Below, in pieces: positions 1 through 12,479 of a DNA stretch of 64,000 nucleotides; position 1 is the stretch's first letter, and every line of letters begins with the position of its first letter. Location of the stretch: assembly GCA_907165065.1 (NCBI GenBank), contig OU015524.1:24970295-25034294 (forward strand), given 5' to 3'. This stretch comes from Caprimulgus europaeus. Taxonomy: Eukaryota > Chordata > Aves > Caprimulgiformes > Caprimulgidae. Under the pieces are notes generated by a model. It saw only the letters and a list, made by a program, of their open reading frames with translations, searched no databases and was not told where the DNA came from. Made by a program: the position numbers and the translations under genes.

Positions 1-1506
1 GCCTCTGACCTCAGAGGTCCCAGGCTTAGCCAGCAAGAGCTTATTAGTCACAGGGGATGTCAGGCCCTTCCGCCCTTGAAGAAGTTAATCACTGTGACAG
101 GGAGTTTGCTGCCATACAGCACTGGAGGAACTCAATACAACTCTTCTACAGCACCCTCCACTGATCAGGAACCAGTAACTGACAGCAAACAATTTAGCCA
201 AGCAGATTTCGAAACATTTTTCCTCCTACCCAGCTTCAGCATGTGCCTCACCAAGTCAGCCTCATGCTTTGGCACTGAGGAAGAAGCCATGGGCAAAGCT
301 CTCTGGGAGGCTCCAGCAGGTGGCATGCCGGCACACTGGAGCCACTGGTATGACTTCCACCAGATGCTCTATCAGTCACTAGGGGTATCACCAGTAAAAG
401 TTATGTGCTTCAGAGCTGGGAAGAAAATCAAGTCCAGCATGTGCTTTAACATCTCATAATACCAAACAGATCTGCAAGCCATTGAGACCACTGTAAACTG
501 GTCACGCTGCTGAAACAAGAAGTTCTGCCCTCTCCCTGCCCCTTTATTTCTACCTCAAGCACTTGTTCAAGTATAAGATAAACCACACCAAAGTTTATAT
601 ATTGCAGCAGGAATCACTACCCCACATAAAGAACAAGCATACATATTGCTGACAACCTGGATCATGACAACCATCTCACCCCAGCATGCATAGCTGTATG
701 AATCAACGCTGACTTCAGCGGCCAGTTCAGATTAAAGCTGCTTGGTGGGAGGACTGAAACAAGCTCAAAGTCTGCCCAAGCCCACCGCATTAAAGACATT
801 GTGATACAGCGCTTGGAACATCAGCGGACAACAACACTTTATTTGCTGGCTGGAGGAAAAAGAAGAAATTCGGGTCAGGCAGAGCTGTTTGGAGCTTGTA
901 CCAAAGAGCGTACAAGACAAAAGCATTTGGAATCTTTCCAGGCACTGGAAATGAAATGTCTGAGTTTTAAATCCCTTATTATATTTTACGAGCAAGGCTG
1001 ATTTTTAGGAAATGCCCGTGTTCCAAAGAGCTGAGCAAACGTGGTTTCAATTGCACAAAGCACTTCATTCAATCCCTGAAGATTTCTTTTAATTCTTGTC
1101 TTCCGCTTTTTCCTTCCCAGGATTACAACAATGACAGCGGGGGGATTGGAACTCGATGGTCTTTAAGGTCCTTTCCAACCCAAGCCATCCTACGATTCTG
1201 TGATTTTCTTCCTACTTGTTTCCCGAGACACCAGCTCTGGCTCCGATGCATCCCGCGGCACACACCCCTCGTACCCCGTTCTGGGCGCTTCCGAGGGGCA
1301 GACGCTCCAGCTTTCCCCTCGCTGCCCCTCGCAGCAGGCAGGGGCCCAGAGCATCCTCACGGCTGAAGCGTGACACCCTCCCGCCCTGCCCTTGCGCCTC
1401 CCTGTCCCCTCGACGCCCACGAAACCCGGCAGCCGCGGGATGCCTGGCTTTGGGCTTTGTGGCAGACTCCCGTTTCCCCCGGGCGCGGACGGGGGCTTTG
1501 CCTTAC
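1..1506 (-). other. VASH2: 5' part of VASH2 intron 1
   Basis: This stretch follows the donor of VASH2 coding exon 1 on the minus strand. It holds one short CR1 remnant (separate entry). Bases 1207-1506 are still CpG-rich and belong to the promoter island. The open frame at 76-459 on the plus strand has no recognisable motif and I treat it as chance. I see no further exon. Confidence 0.7.
1140..1205 (+). repeat. CR1 LINE, short 3'-end remnant
   Basis: About 65 bp match the CR1 3' terminus: a diverged TGGACTAGATGG-like segment, AAGGTCCTTTCCAACC, then CCATCCTACGATTCTGTGAT, the octamer tail of avian CR1. Only the extreme 3' end survives, as is usual for 5'-truncated copies. It lies in VASH2 intron 1, about 300 bp from the exon. 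Confidence 0.85.
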
Positions 1507-1806
1507 CCGAGCCAGGCGGGCGGCGCTCCGGATCGCCGCCGCCACGGCGCCGCCGTCGGGGTGCACCCGCTCCACGTGCCCCCACATCCGCTCCCAGGTC
1601 TGCCCGTCCATGGGGAAGCCGCTCTTGTTCACCAGGAAGAGCGACCCGCCGTCCCGCTGCTGCTCCTCCTCCTCCGAGCCGCCGCCGCTCCCGCCGCCGC
1701 CCGCGGTCCGCGGCTGGGCGCTCCGCGACCGGCCACCCGCTTTGCCGACCGCCGGACGGCGGGCGCTCCCGGGGCCGCCGCCGCCGCCCGCCGCCGCGCC
1801 CGTCAT
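1507..1806 (-). CDS. VASH2: VASH2 first coding exon (vasohibin-2, N-terminus; gene continues left of the window)
   Basis: This exon encodes the first 100 residues of vasohibin-2, which with its partner SVBP removes the C-terminal tyrosine of alpha-tubulin. The ATG is at 1806-1804 with G at -3. It begins MTGAAAG, matching the MTG start of human VASH2. Residues 4-55 are Gly/Ala/Arg/Ser-rich and then acidic (SEEEE), a low-complexity head that varies between species. From about residue 56 the family core begins: FLVNKSGFPMD (57-67), TWERMW (70-75), then HV and VHP at 77-83. NKSGFP and the VHPxGG stretch fit VASH2 better than VASH1. The exon ends exactly after codon 100 at a GTAAGG donor (1506-1501), phase 0. 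The catalytic cysteine-histidine core is encoded by later exons outside the window. Identity is well supported by the core motif and by the neighbour FLVCR1. What cannot be judged is whether the whole gene is intact. Confidence 0.93.
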
Positions 1807-2125
1807 GACCTCGCGGCCATGCCCGAGCCCGAGAGACCACTGCCGGGAGGTGCCCCGCGGCCTCGCTGCCGCCCGGCCCTCTCGCTTTAGATATAAAATA
1901 TATACAGCGTGTGTGCCTGTGTATTACGTACGTGTGGCAGAGGCTGGGCGCGGGGGCGGCCGCTCGTCACGGGCGCCCCAGCCCGGCCCCGCTCGCCCCG
2001 GCCCCAGCCGCGCTGGGGGCGCGCCCCGCGCCGCGCTCCATGCCGCCGCGTTACCACGTTACCGGCAGCCTGCCCGCCCTCGGCGCGCTCCTATTGGCGG
2101 CCGCAACAAAGAGGGGCGGGGCTCT
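1807..2125 (-). promoter_or_regulatory. VASH2: VASH2 5' flank and CpG-island promoter
   Basis: The block from about 1230 to 2350 is GC- and CpG-rich and surrounds the VASH2 start codon. Read on the minus strand upstream of the ATG, there is an AT-only patch at 1891-1904 (TATATAT at 1904-1898, about 92-98 bp before the ATG), a CCAAT box at 2097-2093, and a GC box (GGGGCGGGGC on plus) at 2113-2122. These are ordinary RNA polymerase II promoter elements. The assignment to VASH2 follows from position. The start site itself is not visible in the sequence. Confidence 0.6.
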
Positions 2126-4871
2126 GGGGCCGGGACCAGCCGTGACTGGCGGAGACGCTGGCTGGAGGCGCCCTCTGTCGGGCGATCGGGGTCACCAGAG
2201 CCAGGCGGCGCAGTCGGCGTTCCTTTTCGGGCAGCTGGCCGGCGCGGGGCTGCGGCTCCCGGCCCGCCGTGCCGTGCGTTCCGGCCCCGCGCTGCGGGAG
2301 GGGCCGGAGCTGGGCTCCTCCGGGAGATGGAAAATTCATTGTTAGCCACCGAGTGTGCGTGGCGGCAGGGATGAGTGGCTGTGGCCTCACTGCAGCCCGC
2401 AGCCCCCCTTTGTCACGGGCGGCTCACGGGGCGGTGCTCGTCCTGCAGGGGAATATTTCCTGCGCTAGTGGTGGGAGCTCTGGGTGCCTGGCCCCCGAGT
2501 AGGAGGGCGGGTGGTCCCAGTGCGGCTTTTCTCTAAGCGTTTTCCTGCCACACAGAGCGCCCGGGGCCGGTGAGTGGTCCGTGAGTCAGAGCACAGCCCG
2601 TTACTCAGGGTGTCTCACCCTGTGTTACACTCAGCGGCGATTTCCTGCCTCGAACCCCGGCAGCAGTCAGATACCTGCCTCACACACCGGAACGCACTGC
2701 TGACACCACAGAAACAACGGCGGCTGGTCCTCCTCTGCCCGTGCCCGGTGCGGTGGAGCTGCATTCGAGAGAAATGGGAACCCATCTCCCCAGGGCTTTG
2801 CCCAGCCGTGTTGGTGGCCTTACAGCTCCTCCCGGGCAGACTGCCTGCCTGCTGCTGCCATCTCCACCGCTCAGCTCAGCTCCCTGGTGCTTATTTCCAT
2901 ACTCAGAGAGGTTTTTTAAGCTCTTTCTGTCAGACACAACAGTGTCAGCCTGATACACCTCCTAGAGCTAGAGGTGACTCCCCATCAGAAACAAATAGTA
3001 GTAGTCTGAAAAATGCTATCATCCCTTGCCCATGCACTCAGATACTGCTGCTGCTCTGATCTCCCCTGCTCCCAGCCAGGCTGGACGCATACCTGTGCAT
3101 CTCCTCAGCAGCTGCAGCTACTGATTTTCATCTGTCACCATAAATAAAGCTCTCCAGTGCCCTAATCAGCTTCCTGAAAGCTGTTGGGGGCCATGGGTGT
3201 ATGTTGAGTTGCTAATCACTCTCTGCAAGAGCTGATGTCTCTGTGAGCCCTACCAGTAATCTTCCCATCTGCATCTTGGCCACGCAGCATGACTGAATCT
3301 CATCAAGCAATATGGGAGGCTGGAGAAATGCTGTTCCATCAACTAAAGCAAACCAAGGGTTTCAGCTTACACAGCTTGCCTAGCCTGAGGTTTCAGCCCA
3401 GAAGACTTTGCTCTAGGGAGCCCCCCCCAAGCTGAACGTGGGGGCTTAGTGTGTAAATGGCGATGCAATGTGGGGGAGAGGAGGAAAGGTCAGAGTGAGT
3501 TGAGAGCTCCTATGAAGTGTTCACCCTCTCCACTATGTCCTCTATTTCCCTAATGACCAGGCAAACATCACAAACAGGAGGGCAAATGTGCCCCCCCTGC
3601 CCATGCCTGCCAGGCGTGATCCACACCCCACCCCCCAGGTGGGTTTTGGAGCAGGACCCCAGAGGAAGTGCAGTCCCCCTCTCCTTCCAATACACTGGAA
3701 CACAGATGAGGCTGCACATCAGTAAGATGTGAGAGCATCAAGATGAGCTCCAGATGGGAGCTGATGAAGCACAGAGATCCAGAGAGGCTGCAGATGGCTG
3801 CAGCTATGGAGGAGAGGGCACTCGAGGAGCAGAGGGAGGCTGAGAAAGTCTGCAAGTTTGCTGGAGCAGAGCCAGGGGAAAGCTTGAAAATTCATTCAGT
3901 CCTGCGTCTTAGGACTAATGGGACTGCACAGGTGGTGGCAGCCGTGTGTGAGCAGCCCAGGGGCATGCTGCACGTGACAGAGCCTGGAGCATTGGGATTG
4001 TGCAGCAGAAAGTCATCATCAAGGATGCTGATACACAAACTGGCAGCCATGTAAGTCCCAGAGCCTTGTTCACTGTTGGAACAAGCAACTGTGGTGAGGC
4101 TGCCACAGCCTTGCTCAGTGCTGCTCCCCTACCAGAGCAGCCAGGAACCCTTCGATCATACTTTCCCACTCCCACCCACTTCTTGGCCACTCTGAAAGCC
4201 TGAAGACCAGAGTGATGCTACGTGCTTTGCGGTTCAAGACCTTCTGCATCCACCATGTTGATATTATTATAACTCTGAGCAGAGCTGCCTTGTTCCCCGC
4301 TCTGTTCGCAGCTCTTCCTCCACCCAGCCAGTGCTGCCCAGCCCCTGATCCAGGGCACCAGAGCCTTTTGATTTTGAAATCCAGTCACTTTGCATAGAGT
4401 TACTGTTTTAAAGCTAGCTCTGATTAACACCTCAAAACCACGGTCTTGTTCCTAATGCAGAACTTGTTGCTACCACAGCTGCTTTCTGGGTCAAAGGAAC
4501 TAATTTGATCATAAAATCATGTAAGAGGGTTTTAACCTTAATTATTTCAAATTGCAGACTAATTTAAATGCAGTATTCAAAGGGCCCTGCAGTGCAATTA
4601 CACAACCAACTGCAGGAAAATTAATGGCTCTTGATTGTACCATGGCAGCAAGGTGATACAGCATCAGCACTTTTTTCCAAGGATTCTTCTTCAGAAGTGT
4701 CACCTCTGCACCACCCTCCAAGGAGTCCCACTAGCCCTTTCCCCAGCAAGCATTTTCTTGCACACAGCAACAAATTCAGCCCTGCCATGTAGCAAATCCC
4801 CACTGCCCTGTGATATTCCATATGCACAGAGGCAGTTTATTTATTTGAGCTTATTTGGGAAAATAAGGGGC

Positions 4872-5560
4872 TGACCTGCTGGAGAGGAGCTCTGAGGAAA
4901 AGGACCTGGGTGTGCTGGTGGACAGCAGGCTGGCCATGAGCCAGCAGTGTGTCCTTGTGGCCAAGAAGGCCAACAGTATCCCAGGGTGCATTAAAAAGTG
5001 CGTGGCCAACAGGTCAAGGGAGGTTCTTCTCCCCCTCTGCTCTGCCCTGGTGAGGCCACATCTGGGATATTGTGGCCAGTTCTGGGCCCCACAGTTCAAG
5101 AAAGACAGGGACCTTCTGGAGAGAGTCCAGTGGAGGCCACAAAGATGATGAGGGGCCTGGAGCATCTGTCTTACAAGGAAAGGCTCAGAGAGCTGGGCCT
5201 CTTTAGCTTGGAGAAGAGAAGACTGAGAGGGGATCTTATCAATGTCTATAAATACCTGAAGTGCGGGGGCCAAATGGATGGGGCCAGGCTTTTTTCAGTA
5301 GTACCCAGTGACAGGACAAGGGGCAATGGGCAAAACCTGGAACACCAACAGTTCCACACAAAATTAAGGAAAAATTTCTTTACTGTGAGGGTGACAGAGC
5401 ACTGGGACAGGCTGCCCAGAGAGGTTGTGGAGTCTCCTCTGGAGATGTTCAAAACCCACCTGGACACTTTCCTGTGCAATCTGTTGTAGGGAACCTGCTT
5501 TGGCAGGGTGGTTGGACTAGGTGATCTCCTGAGGTCCCTTCCAACCCCTGAGATTCTGTA
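4872..5560 (+). mobile_element. CR1 LINE fragment, long 3' portion
   Basis: About 690 bp of CR1 in sense orientation: GACCTGCTGGAGAGGAGCTC, GTGGACAGCAGGCTGGCCATG, CTGGTGAGGCCACATCTGG, GGCCTGGAGCATCTGTC, AGAGCTGGGCCT, GGATCTTATCAATGTCTATA and the ending GTCCCTTCCAACCCCTGAG. It lacks the endonuclease and most of the reverse transcriptase, so it is a dead 5'-truncated copy. The open frame 4998-5489 (163 aa) is CR1 sequence, not a host gene. Divergence looks low relative to the other CR1 pieces here, so it may be one of the younger copies. Confidence 0.95.
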
Positions 5561-8500
5561 TCACCACTTAGGATGAGAGGCAGATTTTCTGGTTACTGGT
5601 GGAGCAGGAAATATGTCCAGTACCTCTGGCTGGCAGCAGGCAGTGCAAATGCCTGGCCAAATGATCTTCATGGCCTTTTCTGAATTTAGTCCAGAAAAGC
5701 AGCAGCAGTCTGAAACAGCTAATTCCACAAAGGTGCTTCAGCTTTGCAGAAGGGTAGAAGGAAAACATAGATCAAAAAAGTTTGCCTGCTGTAAGTGAAT
5801 TGTATTATTGCTATGCAAACATTAGCCCAACTCCTGAAAAGACCACAGTGACCTTGTTTGATTCTTGAAAAGGAAAATAAAACTTATTTGTTTGGGGCTT
5901 TTTCTCAAACTGGAAGTTATGCTGGAATTGGATTGGGTTAGTAATGAAATGCAAGGTTAAACTGTGATAAGGATGTAACCATGGTAATATGGTAATAGTT
6001 ATTGATGCAAGTTGGTGGGAGTGATTTGCATAACCACTAAGAATGATAACTTTACATATTAATCAATGTGATCATTGGGAAAATAAATATGTAAAGTAGA
6101 TTTAAAAAAAAAAAAAGAGCTATAAAAGGAATGCTTGAGGGTGTGCTTCTTTGAAGCTTTCCCCAAAGTAGCTCTTCTGGAAATTCTTAACACACTATTT
6201 ATTTTGCAATGGTCTATCAGAAAAAACAGTCATCAGCTGCTCTGGCTTTAGCAATGCAGAATATCAGCAATATCTTTTGATTTCTGGCTGAGCAAGGAGG
6301 GGGACCTCCTACAGTAATTCTACTGCAGCAAATCATTACAGTGTTTATTTTAGATGAGTTTGTTTAACTGGGCTCCGGCTGATCTCAGGTTAATCCAACA
6401 GGCAAGATTTCCAGCCTAAAAAATATCAAAGCATCAGGAGAAGCCTGTAAATCAGGCCTCCCCAAAACTGCTTTGCAAGTTTTTTCTTTCCACCCTTCAT
6501 TGTAGGTTAGCATGTCCTAGTTGGCCTGAACCTTTGCTGACAGCGAAATAGCCCTTTCTCTGCCATACTTTAACGTCACCTCACTCTGATCTACAACTGA
6601 TAGTATCAGATACAGATAAAATCGTCGTTTCTCATTGGTACAGCACCAGTGTCCCTATTAACCTGTCTCACTCTTTCTGTCTTGTTCCAAGGTCTCAGTC
6701 CCAAACAGTGCTGTAGCTTTGGAAAATATTTACTTCAATACAGTTTACTGTGAAGGTCTTACTTGACAGCATATCACATGATTTGGTCTTGGCAGCAAGC
6801 TCTGCTTATAAAAACAGGAAACACTAATGTAACCTTCCATAAATCTCAGCAATTAATCTTTTTTGGACTAATGACTTTTTTAAACTTTAGTCAGAGGGTA
6901 AACTACCCAGCATAATCAGTGTACAATAAAGGTACAGGTAGTAAAGAAAGGCAATGGCTAAAAAAAATCTGCTACTCAGAAACAAGATATCTTTAAACCA
7001 AACATCAGCACCTGCAGCCCTTGTCACAGGAGAGCTGCCAGTGGTGGCACCAAAGGTGAGAGGCAGGACTTACCTCCACTGCCAGGTAAGCACCCGAGTC
7101 AGCCCCACCTACAAGGAGTATACAGCAATAAAAGCCCTGCCTGGTTAAGATTAGAAGCACAATTGTTGGTGCTGTTTAGAAATCAATTAAGCAATGTAGT
7201 TCTGTTATATCCTGTGCCCTCTAGGAATAGTATGATACTAGTTAGGAAATGCTCTGAACAAACGTCATCCTTACGCATTAAAGTTCTTCAAATGCATTGT
7301 CTTTCCAGGCAGTACTTGAAAGTGGACTGAAAAAGTTAAGTTTAGCAACAGAACACATCACAAGCCCAGAAACCACAAGCTCTTGAATTTAGGTGCTGTG
7401 TGAAACCTGCAGAGAGAAATGCGTGATATGCTGTTCTCAGTGTCATAGTACAAGATATCATCACAACGCTGACGATTTAGTCAGGTTTTGATCTGAAGCA
7501 TCACTTTAAGCCTGCCTGGAAGGCAGTGCCCTGCAGATTAAGACTCCCCCGCTCTAGAGAATGATTGAACAGTAAATCAAAACAGTGCAGAAGTGCATAT
7601 TGTGGTCATTTAAAAAACTTCAAGCTCTTAAAGGAACTATAGTCATCTGGAGCAAAATGGGTTTTTTAGTCATCATATGAACAATATTAATTTTCAGAGG
7701 TACCTAGAAAACTCAAGAAGCCTACAGAACATTTTCAACTTTGGAATCAAAACCAGGAATGTCATAATCTGCAGCAATCATGCAAGCTGCAGACTTCAAG
7801 GAGGTTCTGTAATGCTCTTTCCTCTTCATGCACACAGATATTTCAAACCTCGTGAGATTCTTACAGCTCCAGCCTGAGCTGATGGAGTAGGTCAGAGGAA
7901 AATCACACCAAGCTTGGGGCACACTGCTCCACAAAGGCTGATGGACCTCCATATCTCTGCTAGCAACAATCTGGTTTGGGTAATTTTGCAAGCTTTTGAG
8001 TCTTCCAGGGCTCCTCTACCCTTTTGAAGCTTCTGTAGAGCAGTGACAAGATGAGAAATCATGGGTTTCTTAGGCATTATTCTTTAAGTGAATTTCAAGC
8101 TTTTAGCATTAGGCCCCTAGAGTGAATTTCAGTTGTTCTCTGGGAGCAGAAGATACACAAATTCAAGTCCCATGAAGCCAGTTAATCACCCAAGGGTGAG
8201 AATGACTCACCTCTTCCTTCAGCACAGGATGTAGGTTTTGTCTCACGGCTGTAGGGTTGTTCAGAATTGGCTGGTGAATTATTCTGAAGAAATCAAATTA
8301 CCTTCCAGGAATTAACAGAGCAGACAAAATGCACAAGCTTAGAAACTGCACTGTTACGTTTTGATTTCTTTTTCCCTTGGCAGCAAGCTGAACATTGTTT
8401 TCTAAAAGAAGAGCTAACTTTGCACCCATCTGCAGTCCCTCTTCTACCTTATCCAAAGTAGTGATCAGCATCTAAGAAACCTTAGGACTGCCCCATTGTG

Positions 8501-10758
8501 AAAAAAGAAATTGGCAAGTTTCTGCTTCAGCCTAGCGCAGCCTGGGAACACTTCTGACCCTTAAATACTTCCCTAGGATTTTTCCCAGCAACTTTCAGGG
8601 TGCTCTAGGAACCAGGGTTAGCTCCTGGTGTCCCTAAGTCCCACTGCTCACCAAGAACTTGGGTTTAGTAGTTCCCCACTTAACCTTTGAAAGCCAAGCA
8701 GGTGCGTGACTATGAAACTAAAGTTCAATTTTGCTCCTACAAGTCAGCTGAAGAAAAAACTGTCAAAATAATTTTCTAGGGTGAAAGCAAATTTCTCCAT
8801 TAAGGAACACCTAGAAAGAGAACTAAACTATCATCCAGAGATGCTGTTCTCTCAGTAGGTTTACTCTTACTCAAGCAAAGCACTTCTTTCCAGCTGCTGT
8901 GTCCAATAATACCAACAATATTTTACTCAACTGACTGAGTCTTATCTGAGACTCTTTTTCACATGGCTTTTACACGGTATTTTTTCAGGATGCACATGAA
9001 AGTATAGGTAAAATATAAAGAGAGACAAATCAGTAAGAAATTGCTATTACAGTGATAAAACAGACATCATAAACTATGGTCACCTAGACATGGAAAGAAG
9101 TGGCTTCTAATTCCACCTTCCCATTTTCCAAGATCAGCTCACTAGGATGCTTGTTCACTGCCTCATCTACAAAGCTGATGAACTCCAACCCGTAGAGCTA
9201 CAGCCACAGCACTTCTGGGCTCACCAGATTGATTAAAAGGGAATTGTTCTCCTGATAGTTTTCCATCTGCACAGTTTATAGCTTTTGTAGGGTGTTGTGT
9301 CTGTTAATAAAACTCGCAATGCAAGGCCACAATACTGACAGTGCCCTTTACATATTATTTACCTTTTTTAACAGCCTAAGCATTGTTACAAGCAGAAGCA
9401 GTTTATTGAGGAAACACTGGAAAACAGGATCCTAATGGCTGAATTTTGACCACATCTGATATTAAGCAGATGTTAACCAGTTACTAACAAATACATATAG
9501 TTACTCACAAATCTGTAACTATGCCTAACCATTGCCAGTACTTAGCAGGTTTTTTTACTGCGACACACCTGGTGAAGTCCTCACTACAAAGTTCAGGCTA
9601 TTATCATTGTTTTCTGAAAGATGCTGTTTAACTGAAGATAAAAATATTGATTTAGAACATGGTTAGATAAGGTTTGCTCATTGTGAAGTGCAGCCAGAAG
9701 GAAATCCAGGAGGCTTCTAAGAAACCTTTCCAGCCTGGGAAGTAGCTGAACTGTTAGGCACCTGTGCACAAATCATATACCTTTCTGGAAGGGGTAACAC
9801 TTCTTACCTTTGGATGCATAGGGCCTCCTCCCAACTATAGAAACAATTATCTGACTAATTACAGTCAGGATGGCTTCACGTGTCCCACTTACCCGATGAG
9901 GTTCTAGTGTTTTCTTTCAAGAAAGACTGAGCATTTGCCCAAAAAATGAACTTTAAGGCAACAGTAATATGCTGTGATTGTTCCTTCCCATCTGTGGGAA
10001 TATTTAGATTGCAATGCTAAATGGGGATATAGCCTGTAGCTTTCATAGGGATACTGTAAGCAGAATACAACCCTCTAGTCCCAGTTATAAAATGAAGAGT
10101 TCAACCCACTGTTGAACTGGATGTTAGTGTTTTATGACAAAACACTTGTTTCCTGTGCTCTGCAGCACCTGCAACCTCCTTAAAATCTCTTATATAAAAA
10201 AATCTCAGTTTTGTGGAGAAGGGAGATTAAAAAAAAACAAAACAACAACAACAAAAAACCCCCAAAACATTTTCTTATAGTGACTAGTTTCTTTGAAGCA
10301 GGTTCCTCAAATTTACCTGGCTCACAGCTGATGTGCCAGGCTAAACACTTGAGGATAAATGTCAGAACCCTTGCAGAGTGTTCACAAGGATCCTAGGGTG
10401 CTCCCACTGAAGACAACTCTGGTTTTAGAAATATGAGTTAGGCCATAACTGAATGTAATGTCTCACTCTGTCCTCTCCAAGAGACTTATTCTAGCCTCTC
10501 TCCCCAAATAATCTCTCTCTAGCTGGCTGCTTTATTAAAATAATATTTGCACTACCCTTTGGATTGCTCTGCTTTAGGGGGTAACTGCACTTCCTTTCCT
10601 CAGAGACATTTTCCAAAGCAAAGGAGGAGAAATCACTGTGCTAGAGCAGTGCAACTCAACTACTGATGCTAATACTTTAATTCCATACCCTGAGAACATT
10701 TCTCCATAAGCCAATACTCATGTGGAATATACGTATATAACCTGCATACGTGCACTCT

Positions 10759-10780
10759 GCATGTATGTGTGCATGCATGT
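10759..10780. repeat. Alternating purine-pyrimidine tract
   Basis: Twenty-two consecutive bases alternate purine and pyrimidine, mixing TG/CA and GC steps (GCATGTATGTGTGCATGCATGT-like). Such tracts can adopt Z-DNA in vitro. It sits at the left end of the possible FLVCR1 3' flank, beside a minus-strand AATAAA (10785-10780). Confidence 0.6.
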
Positions 10781-12479
10781 TTATTAACGACACAGTGTAT
10801 CATTCACTTATAAAATTTTCCTACATTAAATGGTAGCTTCTATGGAAAAAAATGAATAATTTTTAGACCATCAGCTGTATCAGCAGCTGTCAAAAACTGT
10901 AATCTTGACTCCCATCAAGTTATATATTATACACTTTATTAGTAACATATGATGATAAGGAGTGATCCCACCCACATATACACATAAGTACAATATTGCA
11001 ATCAGAGAATATTCATGAGGAACTTTTAATTTTCTCTTGAAACAAAGAATGAGACACTAACAAAAACAAAATATTACAGAAGAGCTATTTCCTATCTTCA
11101 CGAGAAGAACAAAGACGAGCAGTAAATAACATGGGTCTTACATGGAAATACATTTCTCTTAGGAATGTTTTTTTGCTTCATTCATACTAGTTCACACATT
11201 AACATCACTTCTCGCTCTTCACAGACTTCAGACCGAATGGTGGTGGTGAGGGAAATCACATGGGATACAATAACTTAGCTTGTGGTCTGTGAAGCATTAG
11301 TAGCCTAAAGCAGGTGGTACATACATGTACTGACAGCAACTGAAGAGGTCACATGTTCCCATTCACACAGGAAAACTCATGAGTTCACAGAATGGAAAAT
11401 GAAAGCAATAAATGCTTGTAGCTTAACCAAATTTCACTCGTTTGTAGATACACAAGATAGTCCAAAGATTTCTCAAAAAGCATTTTTTCATTAGGCAGCA
11501 CAGGCTGGCAGCTCTAATTACACACTCCAGTGGTTGTCTCTGAAACAACAGACTGTCTTGAACAAGAGAGATGACCAAGAGGATGAAGTTAGGAAAGCCC
11601 TATTAACCTGAAATTATTAATATGTATTCTTTTCACTTCTTCCCTTGTTCTTTCTTCCTTGTAAAATATGAGCATTCAGCAACAGAAAGAGATGTTATTA
11701 AAGACAAGCACTCGCCTACGAAATAAATGCTCTGAAGGATTTATCTGCCAAGCTGAAGAAGAAACCTCACAATTGTACCAATTCCAGACTATGCCTTACA
11801 GGTCTGATATTTTCACACCCAGACAACAGATATGAGGGGTTTAAGGCCATGTTAGGAAACCTAAATAAAAATGGGTCAGTGTTCTCTCCCACTGAAGTTA
11901 GCAAAAGTTTAACATGGTCTGAAAGAGACAAAGAAAGATATGAGTTATTTTAAAGGCTAATCTTTGAATCTTGTCGCTAAAAGTTAGCAGTTGCACACCC
12001 TGGAAACTTAGGGGCAGCCCCTTTGCTTATGCTCACCATTACATGAGGTCTCTTGCATCCTCTAGAGTTCTCTTGAAGCACTTAAAAGAAAAGCATATTG
12101 AAAGGCAAAAGCTGATGCATGGGATTGGGATGCCTCTTATCCTTTTCCCACTCCATCCTCTCACAGTTGATATGTAATTCCATTCATTAAACAATTACCT
12201 CTTTAAGCAGTTACAATTTTTAGCTCCCATCTCTAGTCTTACTGGAGGGCTGAACCACAATCACAAGGCTAAGAGAGTTAGAAACCCAGTTTGCAATTCC
12301 AGATACATGATTTGTTTGGGTCGATGTTGTTTGTTTAAAAACAAAAATTAAAAGGAAAAAAAAAGCACAACAAAAACCAAACAAAGCCCCAACTATACCA
12401 ATATGATTTCTGCTATGAGTTAGAACCTCAGCTTCTTGACAGACAGGTGATAAGATTATTGCATAAAACACTGGTTTGT

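Larger units (their letters stand above)
2360..10900. other. Intergenic region between the VASH2 promoter and the FLVCR1 3' end
   Basis: No exon of a recognised gene was found on either strand. Composition falls from GC-rich near 2.4 kb to AT-rich beyond 5.8 kb. The only clear element is the CR1 at 4872-5560. Open frames here, such as 2574-3059, 3743-4054 and 3962-4203, lack recognisable domains or flanking splice signals that would link them. Short simple-sequence tracts occur at 6104-6115 (poly-A) and 10228-10264 (A/C-rich). Confidence 0.6.

Noticed and set aside
1190-2390. Many long overlapping open frames on both strands around the VASH2 exon
   Set aside because: They lie in a CpG island where stop codons are rare. 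Only the minus frame 1806-1507 matches a known protein and ends at a proper donor.
3743-4054. 103-codon frame with a charged, glutamate-rich start
   Set aside because: It has no recognisable domain, no partner exons and a purine-rich composition that favours chance open frames.
4998-5489. 163-codon open frame
   Set aside because: It lies wholly inside a sense CR1 3' fragment, in sequence known to be repetitive. It is not a host gene.
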